A stretch of 64,000 bases of DNA from Pseudochryseolinea flava. GTDB taxonomy: Bacteria; Bacteroidota; Bacteroidia; Cytophagales; Cyclobacteriaceae. This document shows, piece after piece, positions 28,250 through 38,123 of the stretch (position 1 is its first letter; every line of letters starts with the position of its first letter). The notes beneath the pieces are model-generated. The model ran no database searches and was not told the DNA's origin. It was given only the letters and a program-made list of their open reading frames with translations. A program made the position numbers and the translations under genes. The stretch covers positions 47,435 to 111,434 of the forward strand of contig NZ_QMFY01000018.1 in the NCBI RefSeq assembly GCF_003286915.1. The letters run 5' to 3'.

Positions 28250-29454
28250 TTGCAACAAATACGCACACCTTGAACGAAAAGAAACACATTGCCATTTTAG
28301 GCTCTACAGGATCGATCGGAACGCAAGCACTCGAAGTCGTTGCTGCTAACCCTGATATTTTCCAAGTCGAAGTATTGACGGCACAAAACAACGCAGCGCT
28401 CCTTATTGAACAAGCGAAACAATTCAAGCCGAACGCAGTTGTAATCGTGAACGACGATCATTATGCAATGGTCAAAGAAGCGCTTGCCGATGAAGACATC
28501 AAAGTTTATGCAGGAGAGAAATCACTCACGTCGGTTGTGCAGATGGATACCATTGATTTGGTGTTAACCGCATTGGTTGGCTATTCTGGTGTACGTCCTA
28601 CGTTGGCGGCGATTGAAGCCGGTAAGCCGATTGCACTGGCCAATAAAGAGACGCTTGTTGTGGCGGGCGAGTTGATCACGCAAAAAGCGCGTGAGAGGGC
28701 TGTTAATATTTATCCGGTGGACTCAGAACACTCAGCGATCTTTCAGTGTATTACAGGTGAGTTCCATAATCGAATCGAAAAGATCATCTTAACGGCGTCT
28801 GGTGGTCCGTTCCGCGGAAAGAAGCGCGACGAATTAGCGCATGTAACGAAGGCACAGGCATTAAAACATCCCAACTGGACGATGGGTGCAAAAGTCACCA
28901 TCGATTCGGCTTCGTTGATGAACAAAGGGCTTGAGGTGATAGAAGCAAAATGGCTGTTTGGCTTAAAACCGTCGCAGGTAGAGGTGATCGTGCATCCACA
29001 GTCGATCATTCATTCGCTCGTACAATTCGAGGACGGCTCCATTAAAGCGCAACTTGGGCTGCCTGATATGCGTTTGCCAATTCAATTCGCAATGTCCTAT
29101 CCAGAACGCTTAAAAGCCGATTTTCCCCGTTTCGATTTTGCCAAATACCCTGCGCTCACATTCGAGAAGCCCGATACCGAAACTTTTCGTAATCTTGCGC
29201 TGGCTTTTGCATCCCTTGAAAAAGGGGGAAACATGCCTTGTGTGCTAAATGCTGCAAATGAGGTAGCCGTGGCTGAATTTTTGAAGGACAACATTGGTTT
29301 CCTAGAAATGTCGACGCTTGTTGAGGAATGTCTCGCGAAAATGGATTTCGTAAAACAACCGAGCTTAGACGACTATGTTAATACCGATAAAGAAACACGC
29401 ATCTTCGCCTATGAAATGATTAAGGCGGGGCGGTTCGCGAAGACTGTCGGTTAA
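28246..29454 (+). CDS. dxr: 1-deoxy-D-xylulose 5-phosphate reductoisomerase
   Basis: A 402-residue enzyme of the non-mevalonate isoprenoid pathway that makes MEP with NADPH. The dinucleotide motif GSTGSIGTQ is at the N-terminus, ANKETLV and the metal-binding region SEHSAIFQC follow. No ATG is available: the TTG at 28246 overlaps the preceding stop (TTGA), while a second TTG at 28270 would give MNEKKHIAILGSTG and matches the usual length better. Followed 38 nt later by rseP, a common neighbour in bacteria. Confidence 0.94.
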   Translation: MIATNTHTLNEKKHIAILGSTGSIGTQALEVVAANPDIFQVEVLTAQNNAALLIEQAKQFKPNAVVIVNDDHYAMVKEALADEDIKVYAGEKSLTSVVQMDTIDLVLTALVGYSGVRPTLAAIEAGKPIALANKETLVVAGELITQKARERAVNIYPVDSEHSAIFQCITGEFHNRIEKIILTASGGPFRGKKRDELAHVTKAQALKHPNWTMGAKVTIDSASLMNKGLEVIEAKWLFGLKPSQVEVIVHPQSIIHSLVQFEDGSIKAQLGLPDMRLPIQFAMSYPERLKADFPRFDFAKYPALTFEKPDTETFRNLALAFASLEKGGNMPCVLNAANEVAVAEFLKDNIGFLEMSTLVEECLAKMDFVKQPSLDDYVNTDKETRIFAYEMIKAGRFAKTVG

Positions 29455-29492
29455 AAAGTAAACGAAGTAAGAACAATACAACAGGATTATAA

Positions 29493-30851
29493 ATGGAATG
29501 GATGATTAGTTTAGCTCAGCTTTTGTTGAGCTTGTCGTTTCTAGTAGCGGTTCACGAATTCGGACATTTGTTAGCAGCAAAATATTTTGGAATGCGCGTG
29601 GAGCAATTCTCTATCGGGTTCCCGCCAAAAATATGGTCGTTCAAAAAAGGTGAAACTGAATATGCCTTAAGTGCAATTCCCCTCGGCGGTTATGTGAAAA
29701 TCTCCGGAATGATCGATGAATCACTCGACACCGAAACGATGAAGCGCGATCCGCAGCCTTGGGAATTTAGATCCAAGCCAGCATGGCAAAGACTAATCGT
29801 AATGCTCGGTGGAATTTTTGTTAATGTTGTTATTGGTATTTTGATTTTTATCGGATTGACATTCATCTACGGAGACGTCAATTATAAGAAAGAGGTGGCG
29901 AATGAGCGCGGTGGATTTGCGGCAGGACCTTTGGCAACGAAGTTGGGAATTCAGAGTGGTGACAAAATTCTGAAGATTAATGGTAAAGACTACAAGTATA
30001 TCGAAGAGCTATACTCGGTTTCTAATTTCCTTGCCGACAGTGCAAGCTATACGATCGAGCGCGATGGCAAAATCCTGACGATCGATATTCCGAAAGGTTT
30101 CATAAGTGAATTCGGCAAAGGCGGTGGCGCACCTTATTTCCTAATGCCACGTTTTTCAACCGTGATCGATACTGTTTTGTCAGGTAAAATTGCAGACAGC
30201 CTGGGGTTGAAGAAAGGGGATCGTATCCTGGAACTTCAGGGAACTGCTGTACAATACAACGATCAGGTTCAGAAGATCACCAGATCATTTGAAGGTGATA
30301 CTCTTAGATTTTCAGTACTTCGAGGCAGTGATACGATCGCGTTTGTTACGCCATTTAAAGCAGGACGCCAAATCGGATACGCTCCGTCTAGCAAACACCT
30401 GAAGGATGCAGAGGTTATCACACACTATAGTTTTGGTGAGTCAATTCCCCTTGGCACAGAAAGAGCTTTTGGTACGTTGTTCGACCAGATTACCGCGTTT
30501 AAAAAAATGATTACACGTGAGCTTCCCGTTGCAGATTCACTTTCAGGGCCGATTGGTATCATGGATGCATTTGGAACAGAATGGAATTGGGAACGTTTTT
30601 GGAAACTGACAGGGGTATTGTCTCTCGTACTGGCGTTCATGAACTTGCTTCCGATCCCGGCGCTTGATGGTGGCCACGTAATGTTCTTAGGATATGAAAT
30701 TATCACTCGTCGCAAGCCGTCCGATAAATTCCTGGAGAACGCGCAGAAGGTAGGCATGATAATATTACTGGCGCTGATGGTATTTGTCTTTGCAAATGAC
30801 ATTATAAAGAAAGTGAACAAGTGGCGCGGTAATACGACGGTGTCAAAATAA
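29493..30851 (+). CDS. rseP: Site-2 intramembrane zinc protease RseP
   Basis: A 452-residue intramembrane metalloprotease. Zinc motif HEFGH near residue 22 in the first membrane helix, the third ligand in LPIPALDGGHV, and two central PDZ domains (PDZ 1 with KLGIQSGDKILKING, PDZ 2 with GLKKGDRILELQG). Site-2 proteases release membrane-bound regulators such as anti-sigma factors after a first cut. It is the last gene of a GH3-dxr-rseP run and ends at a terminator. Confidence 0.94.
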   Translation: MEWMISLAQLLLSLSFLVAVHEFGHLLAAKYFGMRVEQFSIGFPPKIWSFKKGETEYALSAIPLGGYVKISGMIDESLDTETMKRDPQPWEFRSKPAWQRLIVMLGGIFVNVVIGILIFIGLTFIYGDVNYKKEVANERGGFAAGPLATKLGIQSGDKILKINGKDYKYIEELYSVSNFLADSASYTIERDGKILTIDIPKGFISEFGKGGGAPYFLMPRFSTVIDTVLSGKIADSLGLKKGDRILELQGTAVQYNDQVQKITRSFEGDTLRFSVLRGSDTIAFVTPFKAGRQIGYAPSSKHLKDAEVITHYSFGESIPLGTERAFGTLFDQITAFKKMITRELPVADSLSGPIGIMDAFGTEWNWERFWKLTGVLSLVLAFMNLLPIPALDGGHVMFLGYEIITRRKPSDKFLENAQKVGMIILLALMVFVFANDIIKKVNKWRGNTTVSK

Positions 30852-30881
30852 TAACACTATAAATTCAAATTGAATTGAAAG

Positions 30882-30909
30882 AAAGGTCTGCGACGGTAGA
30901 CCTTTTTTT
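30882..30909 (+). terminator. Rho-independent terminator
   Basis: Stem AAAGGTCTGC with GTAGACCTTT around a 4-nt loop, followed by seven T, 30 nt downstream of rseP. Confidence 0.85.
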
Positions 30910-31008
30910 ATGATCAAGATAAATAGGAAGTCGTCGATTAATTTCCGCTCGCTCCTTTCTGATGTTCGTAAAAAAAAGAGAGCTGCAGCTAAAAGGACAC
31001 ATTGAATC

Positions 31009-31045
31009 GCTTTGAGCTTTCCGCTTTCTGCTCTAAGCTTTTTCA
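31009..31045 (-). repeat. Heptad array at the 3' end of the PorE-like gene
   Basis: Read on the minus strand (the gene's sense), the stop codon TGA is directly followed by 7-nt units of form NNAAAGC, such as AGAAAGC, GGAAAGC and TCAAAGC, with one TTAGAGC. Four clean units and a longer first one. This is the leftmost member of a family seen at many stop codons in the window. Confidence 0.7.
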
Positions 31046-33013
31046 CTCCTCTTTCTTCAACTCAAATTCCACTCGGCGATTTAACCTTCTGTCGTCATCG
31101 GTATTTTCATCTACCAATGGTTTGGCACTGCCGTAACCGTGCGCATTGATACGACCAGCGGCGATCTTAAATTGGTAGATCAAGTACGCCTTAATGGCAT
31201 CCGCACGCGCTTGAGAAAGTCTTAGGTTAGATTCTTCCTTTCCTTGTGAATCGGTATGCCCCGAGATACTTAAATGAAACTTCGGGTGGTCGATCATAAA
31301 GTTGGCGAGTTTATCCAAATCCTTGTGCATCGATTCCAGGATGTCTGCTTTTCCGTTCTCAAACTCCAGTGACTTGAACGCCATCTTGCTTTCGATTGGC
31401 TCTGTTTCAAGATTGATTTCTTTGTCGCCCTCCATGTAGAAGATCTCTTCGATGCGGAAAAAATCATCCCCTTGAATGATCAATAAGTAGTTGCGTTTGT
31501 TAATCAGGTTGAAGTCGAAGGATCCGTCTTCTCGAAGAAATTTAGGTGCCACTTCAACGCCTTTGTCTAAGTCAATCACAGAAACAATTCCGCGGAACGG
31601 TTTTTTAGTTTCCGAGTTAATCAATGTTCCTTTCAACTTTGCCGTGGCGTTTGGCTGTGCCTCCATCGGAACAGGGAAGGAGTGTAAGTCTAAATTTTTG
31701 AGATCACTTTCGGCAGATCGTGCATAGTATAGGTTACTTGATTCTGAATCGATCGTAAAGTAATATTCACTTCCCGCACCGTTCACCAGCGGACCAATAT
31801 TCTTAGGTTCTTCCCAAAGATTCTGCTTATATAACGACTTGTAGATATCAAAGTCTCCAAAGTTCAATGGCTGCCCATTGGAGCTGAAGTACAATACGTT
31901 GAATCGATGGTGGTAGAATGGGCTCACTTCAAAACCACGCGTGTTTATGATCGGACCAACATTCTGTGCTTTTCCCCAATTGCCCGCGGCATCTTTAACG
32001 GAAAAGTAGATGTCTGAAAATCCAAAACCACCAATGCGATCAGATGCAAAGAACAAGGTATCGCCAGTGTGGGAGAGAGACGGTTGTGAGTCCCACGAAA
32101 CTGAGTTGATACTCGTTCCAAGATTGCGCACAAACCCCCAACTGCTATCAGGCTTTAAATCAGCAACGAAGATATCGCAGTTTCCATAGGAATCAGGCGA
32201 ATTGCAACGCGCAAAAAAGAGCTGTTTACCATCGCGACTTAAGCAAGCTGAACCTTCATTGTATTGGGTGTTGATGTTTTTGAACTCCTCCGAGAAACCC
32301 CACACCGTATCGGACTTGATCGCGTAAAACAGATCTTCATTCGGTACCTTTTTAAAGGCATCGGCGATGGTGTTTCGCTTCGACGTAAAGAGTAAGATGT
32401 TATCGACGTTTCCGATGGTTGGTCCATAGTCTTCCTTCTCCGAGTTTACGCCGTATCCCATGTTCAGTAACACGCCTTGTGGAGGCCGCAATGTGTCGAT
32501 CTCTTTACGGTATGCAACGAGTTCATAGTATTGTGCAAGCGGCACGTACAGGTCTTTCTGATTCTCAGTGATCTTATCGAATTCCTTTTTTACTTCCTTG
32601 TCGTCGAAAGTTGCCTTGTGATGTTTCAGGACAAGTTTGTAGAGTAAGATGGCTTCGCCGGCGGGTCCAAGTTTTTCTGATAATCGGGCGAGGTCCCACA
32701 GCATCTGTGTATCCTGATAGAAGTTTTCAATGCCGAAGTTCTTAACGTAAGCTTTTAATTCAGCGTAGTGCGCTTCGTAATCGCCGGCTTTGGCTAGGGC
32801 CTTTAACCTGTTGTTTTTATTTTCGTCGTAGTAACGGCGAACTTTATTAATGTTAGGGAAATGGAAAATGTCAGATTGACCGTAGCTTGTCAGGCTATCG
32901 TTAAGCTGAATGACCCCGCCTTTTTTGTATTTGGTTTTTGGCTTTTGGGCCTTCAAGGGCGTACATAACATGAGCCAAAAGGCTGCAAACAAGATTAAAA
33001 AATAGGTTTTCAC
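31043..33013 (-). CDS. TPR / beta-propeller / CRD / OmpA protein, PorE-like
   Basis: A 656-residue secreted protein counted from GTG 33013, whose first residues MKTYFLILFAAFWLMLCTPL form a clear signal peptide; the longer frame adds 16 non-signal residues. Domains in order: helical TPR-like region (about 50-160), PD40/WD-like propeller repeats (about 190-440, repeated SxDG and FxSxR motifs), a carboxypeptidase-regulatory-like fold (about 450-525) and a C-terminal OmpA peptidoglycan-binding domain with SGHTDSQG and RRVEFEL. This is the order known for PorE, which anchors the type IX secretion machinery to peptidoglycan. Similar proteins outside that role exist, so the gene name is left open. 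Confidence 0.8.
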   Translation of the reverse strand: MKTYFLILFAAFWLMLCTPLKAQKPKTKYKKGGVIQLNDSLTSYGQSDIFHFPNINKVRRYYDENKNNRLKALAKAGDYEAHYAELKAYVKNFGIENFYQDTQMLWDLARLSEKLGPAGEAILLYKLVLKHHKATFDDKEVKKEFDKITENQKDLYVPLAQYYELVAYRKEIDTLRPPQGVLLNMGYGVNSEKEDYGPTIGNVDNILLFTSKRNTIADAFKKVPNEDLFYAIKSDTVWGFSEEFKNINTQYNEGSACLSRDGKQLFFARCNSPDSYGNCDIFVADLKPDSSWGFVRNLGTSINSVSWDSQPSLSHTGDTLFFASDRIGGFGFSDIYFSVKDAAGNWGKAQNVGPIINTRGFEVSPFYHHRFNVLYFSSNGQPLNFGDFDIYKSLYKQNLWEEPKNIGPLVNGAGSEYYFTIDSESSNLYYARSAESDLKNLDLHSFPVPMEAQPNATAKLKGTLINSETKKPFRGIVSVIDLDKGVEVAPKFLREDGSFDFNLINKRNYLLIIQGDDFFRIEEIFYMEGDKEINLETEPIESKMAFKSLEFENGKADILESMHKDLDKLANFMIDHPKFHLSISGHTDSQGKEESNLRLSQARADAIKAYLIYQFKIAAGRINAHGYGSAKPLVDENTDDDRRLNRRVEFELKKEE

Positions 33014-33171
33014 GGAACCTGCGTTAGGTAAAAATTCACACCAACAACTTAAAGTTGCCATAATTTTACTTCTTTTACAACAGTCTTGGCACTAGTATTG
33101 TCCCTTACGCAGCCCTGGATACAATAACCTCGATAGACGGGGTGTTGTGCCAGATTGACACACGATAAAAC

Positions 33172-35655
33172 ATGTTTAAAGCACTCCCTATACAATTGGT
33201 TCAAGAAGATTCGGAAGACCTGATTCAACTCATCAATCCTGAGCAGGATTCGGATCTCAAACCAGAAGACCTTCCCGAAGAACTTTCTATTCTGCCGATA
33301 AAAAATACGGTTCTGTTTCCTGGTGTTGTTATTCCCATCACCGTTGGTCGTCAAAAGTCGATCAAACTTGTCAAGAAAGCATATCAAGGAAATCGGATTA
33401 TTGGCGTTGTCGCACAAAAAAACGCGCAAGCTGAAGAGCCTGCCATTGAAGATCTATACCGTGTGGGTACGGTTGCTAGGATCATCAAAATGCTGGTATT
33501 ACCTGATGGAAATACCACTATCATCATACAAGGAAAAAATCGTTTCGAAATCAACGAGTTTGTCCAGGAAGATCCATATCTCACAGCGAAGATTACACTT
33601 CAGACGGAGCCAACGATGAACGTTGATGGTAAGGAAGCGAAAGCCTTGACCCAATCGTTGAAAGATGCTGCCACGAAAGTATTGAAGCTGAACCCTGAAA
33701 TTCCGCAAGAAGCTCAAGTAGCGCTCGATAACATATCGAGCATGTCGTTCTTGGTGCACTTCCTCTCTTCGAATCTGAACGTCGAGGTAGTCGACAAGCA
33801 AAAAATTCTCGAAACTCAGAACATCATCGACCGCGGTACATTGTTACTGCAGTATATGTTGAAGGACATTCAGATGTTGGAGATCAAACATGAGATCCAG
33901 AAAAAGGTCCATACCGACATCGACCAACAACAACGCGATTATTTCCTTCGTCAACAGATTAAAGTTCTTCAAGATGAACTTGGTTACGATGGTCCTGACA
34001 AAGAGGTAGAGAAATTTCGCAAGCGTGCTGAAGCCAAAAAATGGCCCAAGGCAGCCATGGATCATTTCAACAAAGAACTCGACAAACTCCTGCGGATTAA
34101 TCCCATGGCGGCCGAGTATCCCGTAGCCATGAACTATGTTGAGTTTATGCTTGATCTTCCGTGGGAAGATTACACGGTTGACGACTTCGATCTAAAGCGT
34201 GCAAAGAAAATTCTTGACCAAGATCATTTCGGACTCGACAAGGTTAAGAATAGAATTCTCGAATATTTGGCGGTGCTCAAGCTGAAGCAAGATATGAAGG
34301 GACCTATTCTCTGTTTGTATGGTCCTCCGGGAGTTGGTAAAACATCATTGGGAAAATCAATCGCCAAAGCTTTGCAACGTAAATACGTACGCATGTCGCT
34401 AGGGGGCGTTCATGACGAAGCAGAGATCCGTGGACATCGTAAGACCTATGTCGGTGCGATGCCAGGTAAAGTGCTACAACATATCAAGAAATCACAGTCG
34501 TCGAATCCTGTTTTCATCCTCGATGAAATTGATAAAGTGAAGTCGGATTTTCGCGGCGATCCCTCGTCGGCATTACTTGAAGTATTGGATCCAGAACAGA
34601 ATAATACTTTCGGAGACAACTATCTTGAAGTAGAGTATGACCTTTCCAAAGTGCTCTTCATTGCTACCGCCAATTCGCTGGATACAATTCAACCCGCATT
34701 GCGCGATCGCATGGAGATCATTGAAGTAACAGGCTATACGCAGGAGGAGAAAATTGAGATCGCGATCAAACATTTGATTCCGAAGCAGCTTAAAGAACAC
34801 GGATTAAAAAATGCGGATGCAAAATTCTCAAAAGCCGCGATTGCCAAAGTTGTAAACCAATACACGCGTGAATCCGGCGTTCGTAACCTTGAGCGTAAGA
34901 TCGGTCAACTCGCAAGAAGTATTGCAAAGTCTGTCGCACTCGAAGAAGAGTTCGATAAGAATGTCACTGAGGAAACAGTGCGCAAAGTATTGGGCGCAGA
35001 AATTTTCGACGAAGAACTCTACCAGGGAAATGATATCGCTGGCGTGGTAACAGGTTTGGCCTGGACACAAGTGGGCGGCGAGATTCTTTTTGTCGAATCG
35101 AGTCTAAACAAAGGACGCGGTGCATTGACGATCTCAGGGCAACTTGGCGACGTGATGAAAGAGTCGGCTGTAGCTGCGCTTTCTTACCTTAAATCGAACG
35201 CAGAAAGTTTGTCCATCGATCATCGGGTTTTCCAGCAATATGATTTGCACATTCACGTTCCTGCGGGGGCGGTTCCGAAGGATGGACCTTCCGCAGGTAT
35301 CACGATGTTCACGTCACTGGCGTCAATCTATACGCAACGAAAAATCAAGGCGAAGTTGGCGATGACGGGCGAGATCACATTGCGCGGTAAAGTATTGCCG
35401 GTAGGGGGGATTAAAGAGAAGATCTTGGCGGCCAAGCGAAGTGGTATTCGTGAAATTGTATTGAGTGCTAAGAATAAGCGCGATATCGATGAGATAGAGA
35501 AACACTATTTGAAAGGGTTGACGTTTCATTATGTAGAAACGGTTGATCAGGTATTGGGCGTAGCGTTGCTGAAGGATAAAGTGAAAGAGCAGATGAAGTT
35601 TGTTTTTACAGAACAACCTAAAGATAATAGCGCGCCTGGAATTCAATTGGTGTAG
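33172..35655 (+). CDS. lon: ATP-dependent protease Lon
   Basis: An 827-residue cytosolic protease. N-terminal substrate-recognition domain ([17 protein letters not shown]), a long coiled-coil region, AAA+ module with [11 protein letters not shown] and VFILDEIDK, and a C-terminal protease domain with the catalytic Ser in KDGPSAG and Lys further on (about 45 residues later). It degrades damaged and regulatory proteins. Transcribed divergently from the PorE-like gene; porQ and hslU follow in the same direction. Confidence 0.97.
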   Translation: MFKALPIQLVQEDSEDLIQLINPEQDSDLKPEDLPEELSILPIKNTVLFPGVVIPITVGRQKSIKLVKKAYQGNRIIGVVAQKNAQAEEPAIEDLYRVGTVARIIKMLVLPDGNTTIIIQGKNRFEINEFVQEDPYLTAKITLQTEPTMNVDGKEAKALTQSLKDAATKVLKLNPEIPQEAQVALDNISSMSFLVHFLSSNLNVEVVDKQKILETQNIIDRGTLLLQYMLKDIQMLEIKHEIQKKVHTDIDQQQRDYFLRQQIKVLQDELGYDGPDKEVEKFRKRAEAKKWPKAAMDHFNKELDKLLRINPMAAEYPVAMNYVEFMLDLPWEDYTVDDFDLKRAKKILDQDHFGLDKVKNRILEYLAVLKLKQDMKGPILCLYGPPGVGKTSLGKSIAKALQRKYVRMSLGGVHDEAEIRGHRKTYVGAMPGKVLQHIKKSQSSNPVFILDEIDKVKSDFRGDPSSALLEVLDPEQNNTFGDNYLEVEYDLSKVLFIATANSLDTIQPALRDRMEIIEVTGYTQEEKIEIAIKHLIPKQLKEHGLKNADAKFSKAAIAKVVNQYTRESGVRNLERKIGQLARSIAKSVALEEEFDKNVTEETVRKVLGAEIFDEELYQGNDIAGVVTGLAWTQVGGEILFVESSLNKGRGALTISGQLGDVMKESAVAALSYLKSNAESLSIDHRVFQQYDLHIHVPAGAVPKDGPSAGITMFTSLASIYTQRKIKAKLAMTGEITLRGKVLPVGGIKEKILAAKRSGIREIVLSAKNKRDIDEIEKHYLKGLTFHYVETVDQVLGVALLKDKVKEQMKFVFTEQPKDNSAPGIQLV

Positions 35656-35718
35656 AATCCAGACCTGTCTGTCGTTGCAGAGAGGTTGTTTTCAGAAATA
35701 ACAGCAAAATTGCTTACT

Positions 35719-36726
35719 GTGCGGAAGACTTTATTTTTTGTATTGCTTCAATTGGGATCGCTCACAGTCTTCGCGCAAATCGGCGGACAAAAGTCTTTTG
35801 AGTTCCTGAATGTTCCAAATCATGGACGTCTCGCCGGACTCGGCGGTGTGAACGTATCACATCGCGACAAAGATCTCAACTTGCTTTTTTCAAATCCATC
35901 GTTAGCGGGCGACACGTTAGCGGGTATAGGTACAGCGAGCTACATGTTTTATGTAGCCGACGTTGGTGAGGCTACCTTTGCATACGCACATCGTTTTCGT
36001 AAAATAGGAATGCTCTCTTTCGGTGTACAACATCTTGGGTATGGCACGATAACAAGCTACGATGCGACCGGCGTTGAACTTGGCGATTTTAAATCTTCGG
36101 AGACAGCCCTTGTCATAAGCAAGTCACATCTTGTATCATCATTTCGATTAGGCGCCAATTTGAAAATGGTTTTCTCCAACATTGCGGGCTACCGGGCAAG
36201 TGGAGTATTGTTTGACCTCGGTGGATGTTTCATTCATCCTCACAAAGATTTGACTGTCGGGTTAGTGATTAAAAATTTCGGATTTGTATCGTCGGATTAC
36301 ACTGCGCAGGACCGCCCTTCGCTTCCATTCGACGTTCAGATAGGGACAACGTTTAAGCCTGAACACATGCCGATACGATTCTCATTAACGGCCTATAATT
36401 TGGACGAGGATGATGTTACATATTACAATGCTTCATCGGATATGGACAAACCGCGTGCATTGGATAAAGTACTGCGACGTTTTAACTTTGGCGCCGAGAT
36501 TTTAATACATCGAAAATTCAACGTCCTCCTGGGGTATAACTATTTAGTGCATCAAGAGTTAAAGCTTGAGAACGGTGGAGGTATCGCGGGTGTGACATTC
36601 GGATTTTCTCTGCAGATAAAATCGTTCGACTTCGTTTTTAGTCGCAATGGCTATGTCGTTGGGAACGCAGGGTATGGGTTTACCCTGTCGAAAAATATTG
36701 ATAGCATAATCAAAAGAAAGTTATGA
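35719..36726 (+). CDS. porQ: Type IX secretion system protein PorQ
   Basis: A 335-residue outer-membrane barrel protein counted from GTG 35719, which begins a good signal peptide (MRKTLFFVLLQLGSLTVFAQ); a TTG 33 nt upstream is the alternative. The PorQ/PorV-type start of the mature part is visible: GGQKSFEFLNVPNHGRLAGLGG followed by DLNLLFSNPSL (cited in part). PorQ is an attachment-complex protein that works with PorU and PorZ in delivering type IX cargo. Its stop overlaps the hslU start (ATGA). Confidence 0.88.
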   Translation: MRKTLFFVLLQLGSLTVFAQIGGQKSFEFLNVPNHGRLAGLGGVNVSHRDKDLNLLFSNPSLAGDTLAGIGTASYMFYVADVGEATFAYAHRFRKIGMLSFGVQHLGYGTITSYDATGVELGDFKSSETALVISKSHLVSSFRLGANLKMVFSNIAGYRASGVLFDLGGCFIHPHKDLTVGLVIKNFGFVSSDYTAQDRPSLPFDVQIGTTFKPEHMPIRFSLTAYNLDEDDVTYYNASSDMDKPRALDKVLRRFNFGAEILIHRKFNVLLGYNYLVHQELKLENGGGIAGVTFGFSLQIKSFDFVFSRNGYVVGNAGYGFTLSKNIDSIIKRKL

Positions 36727-38123
36727 TGGACGCAAAATACCTCACGCCACAACAGATCGTGGCTGAACTCGATAAATATATTATAGGTCAACATGAAGCC
36801 AAGCGAAATGTAGCTATAGCATTGCGAAATCGCTGGCGCAGAATGAATACGAAGTCGGACATTCAAGGTGAAATTGTGCCGAACAACATCTTAATGATTG
36901 GTGCGACGGGTGTTGGTAAAACGGAGATTGCGCGCCGATTAGCACGCATCGCTGATGCTCCTTTTGTAAAGGTAGAAGCTTCGAAATTTACGGAAGTTGG
37001 TTACGTTGGGCGCGATGTTGAAAGTATGGTACGCGATCTCGTTGAACAGTCTGTCAACCTTGTGAAGGCGCGTAAAAAAGAAGAAGTGAAAGAGAAAGCG
37101 GCGCAAGCTGTCGAAGATATCATCCTTGATGCGCTTATCCCTCCCGTTAAACAACATTCGAGACCTACTGGCTTTTCGCAGAATGAAAACAACAGCCAAG
37201 ATCCACCGGAAAATGATGTTGAGTTAAATGAGCGTACGCGATCACATTTTCGTGAAAAAATCAGGAGAGGTGAGCTTGATGATCGAAAGATTGAGATCAA
37301 TATTAAAGGTGGCAGTGGATCAAACGTCGGAATGGTTGGCGCCGGCATGATGGATGAAGTGTCGATGATGAACCTGCAGGAGATGCTCAACGGTATGATG
37401 CCCAAGAAGAGTAAGAAACGGAAGGTCACTGTTGAGGAAGCACGCCGAATTCTTTTAGAAGAAGAAGCTGCGAAGTTGATCGATATGGACGAAGTGAAGG
37501 ACGAAGCTATTCGACGCGCCGAGGATGCCGGAATAATCTTTATCGATGAGATTGATAAGATTGCTTCCGGCGCACGTAAAGGTGGTGGAGGTCCTGACGT
37601 GAGTCGTGAAGGTGTTCAACGTGACTTATTGCCAATCGTAGAAGGGAGTACCGTCAATACAAAGCACGGCATCATCAAGACGGATCATGTGCTGTTTATT
37701 GCAGCGGGAGCTTTTCATATCTCAAAACCGTCTGATCTGATTCCGGAATTGCAAGGACGTTTTCCGATACGCGTGGAGCTTAACAATTTGACGCGTGAAG
37801 ACTTCATTAGCATTTTAAAAGAACCAAAAAACGCTTTGACGAAACAGTATCAAGCTTTGTTTGAAGCGGAAGGCGTGGAAATTAATTTTACAAGCGATGC
37901 ATTGGATGAGATTGCCCAAACTGCTTTCACCATCAATGCAGAAGTGGAGAATATCGGCGCAAGAAGATTACAAACGGTTATGAGTCGTTTGTTAAATGAA
38001 TTCTTATTCGATGTTCCAGATAAGATTGGGCCAAACGCAAGAATAGTTGTGAATGCAGAAATGGTGAAGGAGAAATTGAATGGCCTGGTGAAAAACAGAG
38101 ATTTGAGCGAGTTTATCCTTTGA
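36723..38123 (+). CDS. hslU: ATP-dependent protease ATPase subunit HslU
   Basis: A 466-residue AAA+ unfoldase of the HslUV (ClpYQ) protease. Walker A GATGVGKTEIARR, Walker B IIFIDEIDK, the substrate-engaging intermediate domain between them (about 100-245, with a Met-rich stretch) and the C-terminal tail LSEFIL, which inserts into HslV. No hslV gene is present in this window, so its partner must be encoded elsewhere. Overlaps porQ by 4 nt and the next gene by 1 nt. Confidence 0.96.
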   Translation: MMDAKYLTPQQIVAELDKYIIGQHEAKRNVAIALRNRWRRMNTKSDIQGEIVPNNILMIGATGVGKTEIARRLARIADAPFVKVEASKFTEVGYVGRDVESMVRDLVEQSVNLVKARKKEEVKEKAAQAVEDIILDALIPPVKQHSRPTGFSQNENNSQDPPENDVELNERTRSHFREKIRRGELDDRKIEINIKGGSGSNVGMVGAGMMDEVSMMNLQEMLNGMMPKKSKKRKVTVEEARRILLEEEAAKLIDMDEVKDEAIRRAEDAGIIFIDEIDKIASGARKGGGGPDVSREGVQRDLLPIVEGSTVNTKHGIIKTDHVLFIAAGAFHISKPSDLIPELQGRFPIRVELNNLTREDFISILKEPKNALTKQYQALFEAEGVEINFTSDALDEIAQTAFTINAEVENIGARRLQTVMSRLLNEFLFDVPDKIGPNARIVVNAEMVKEKLNGLVKNRDLSEFIL

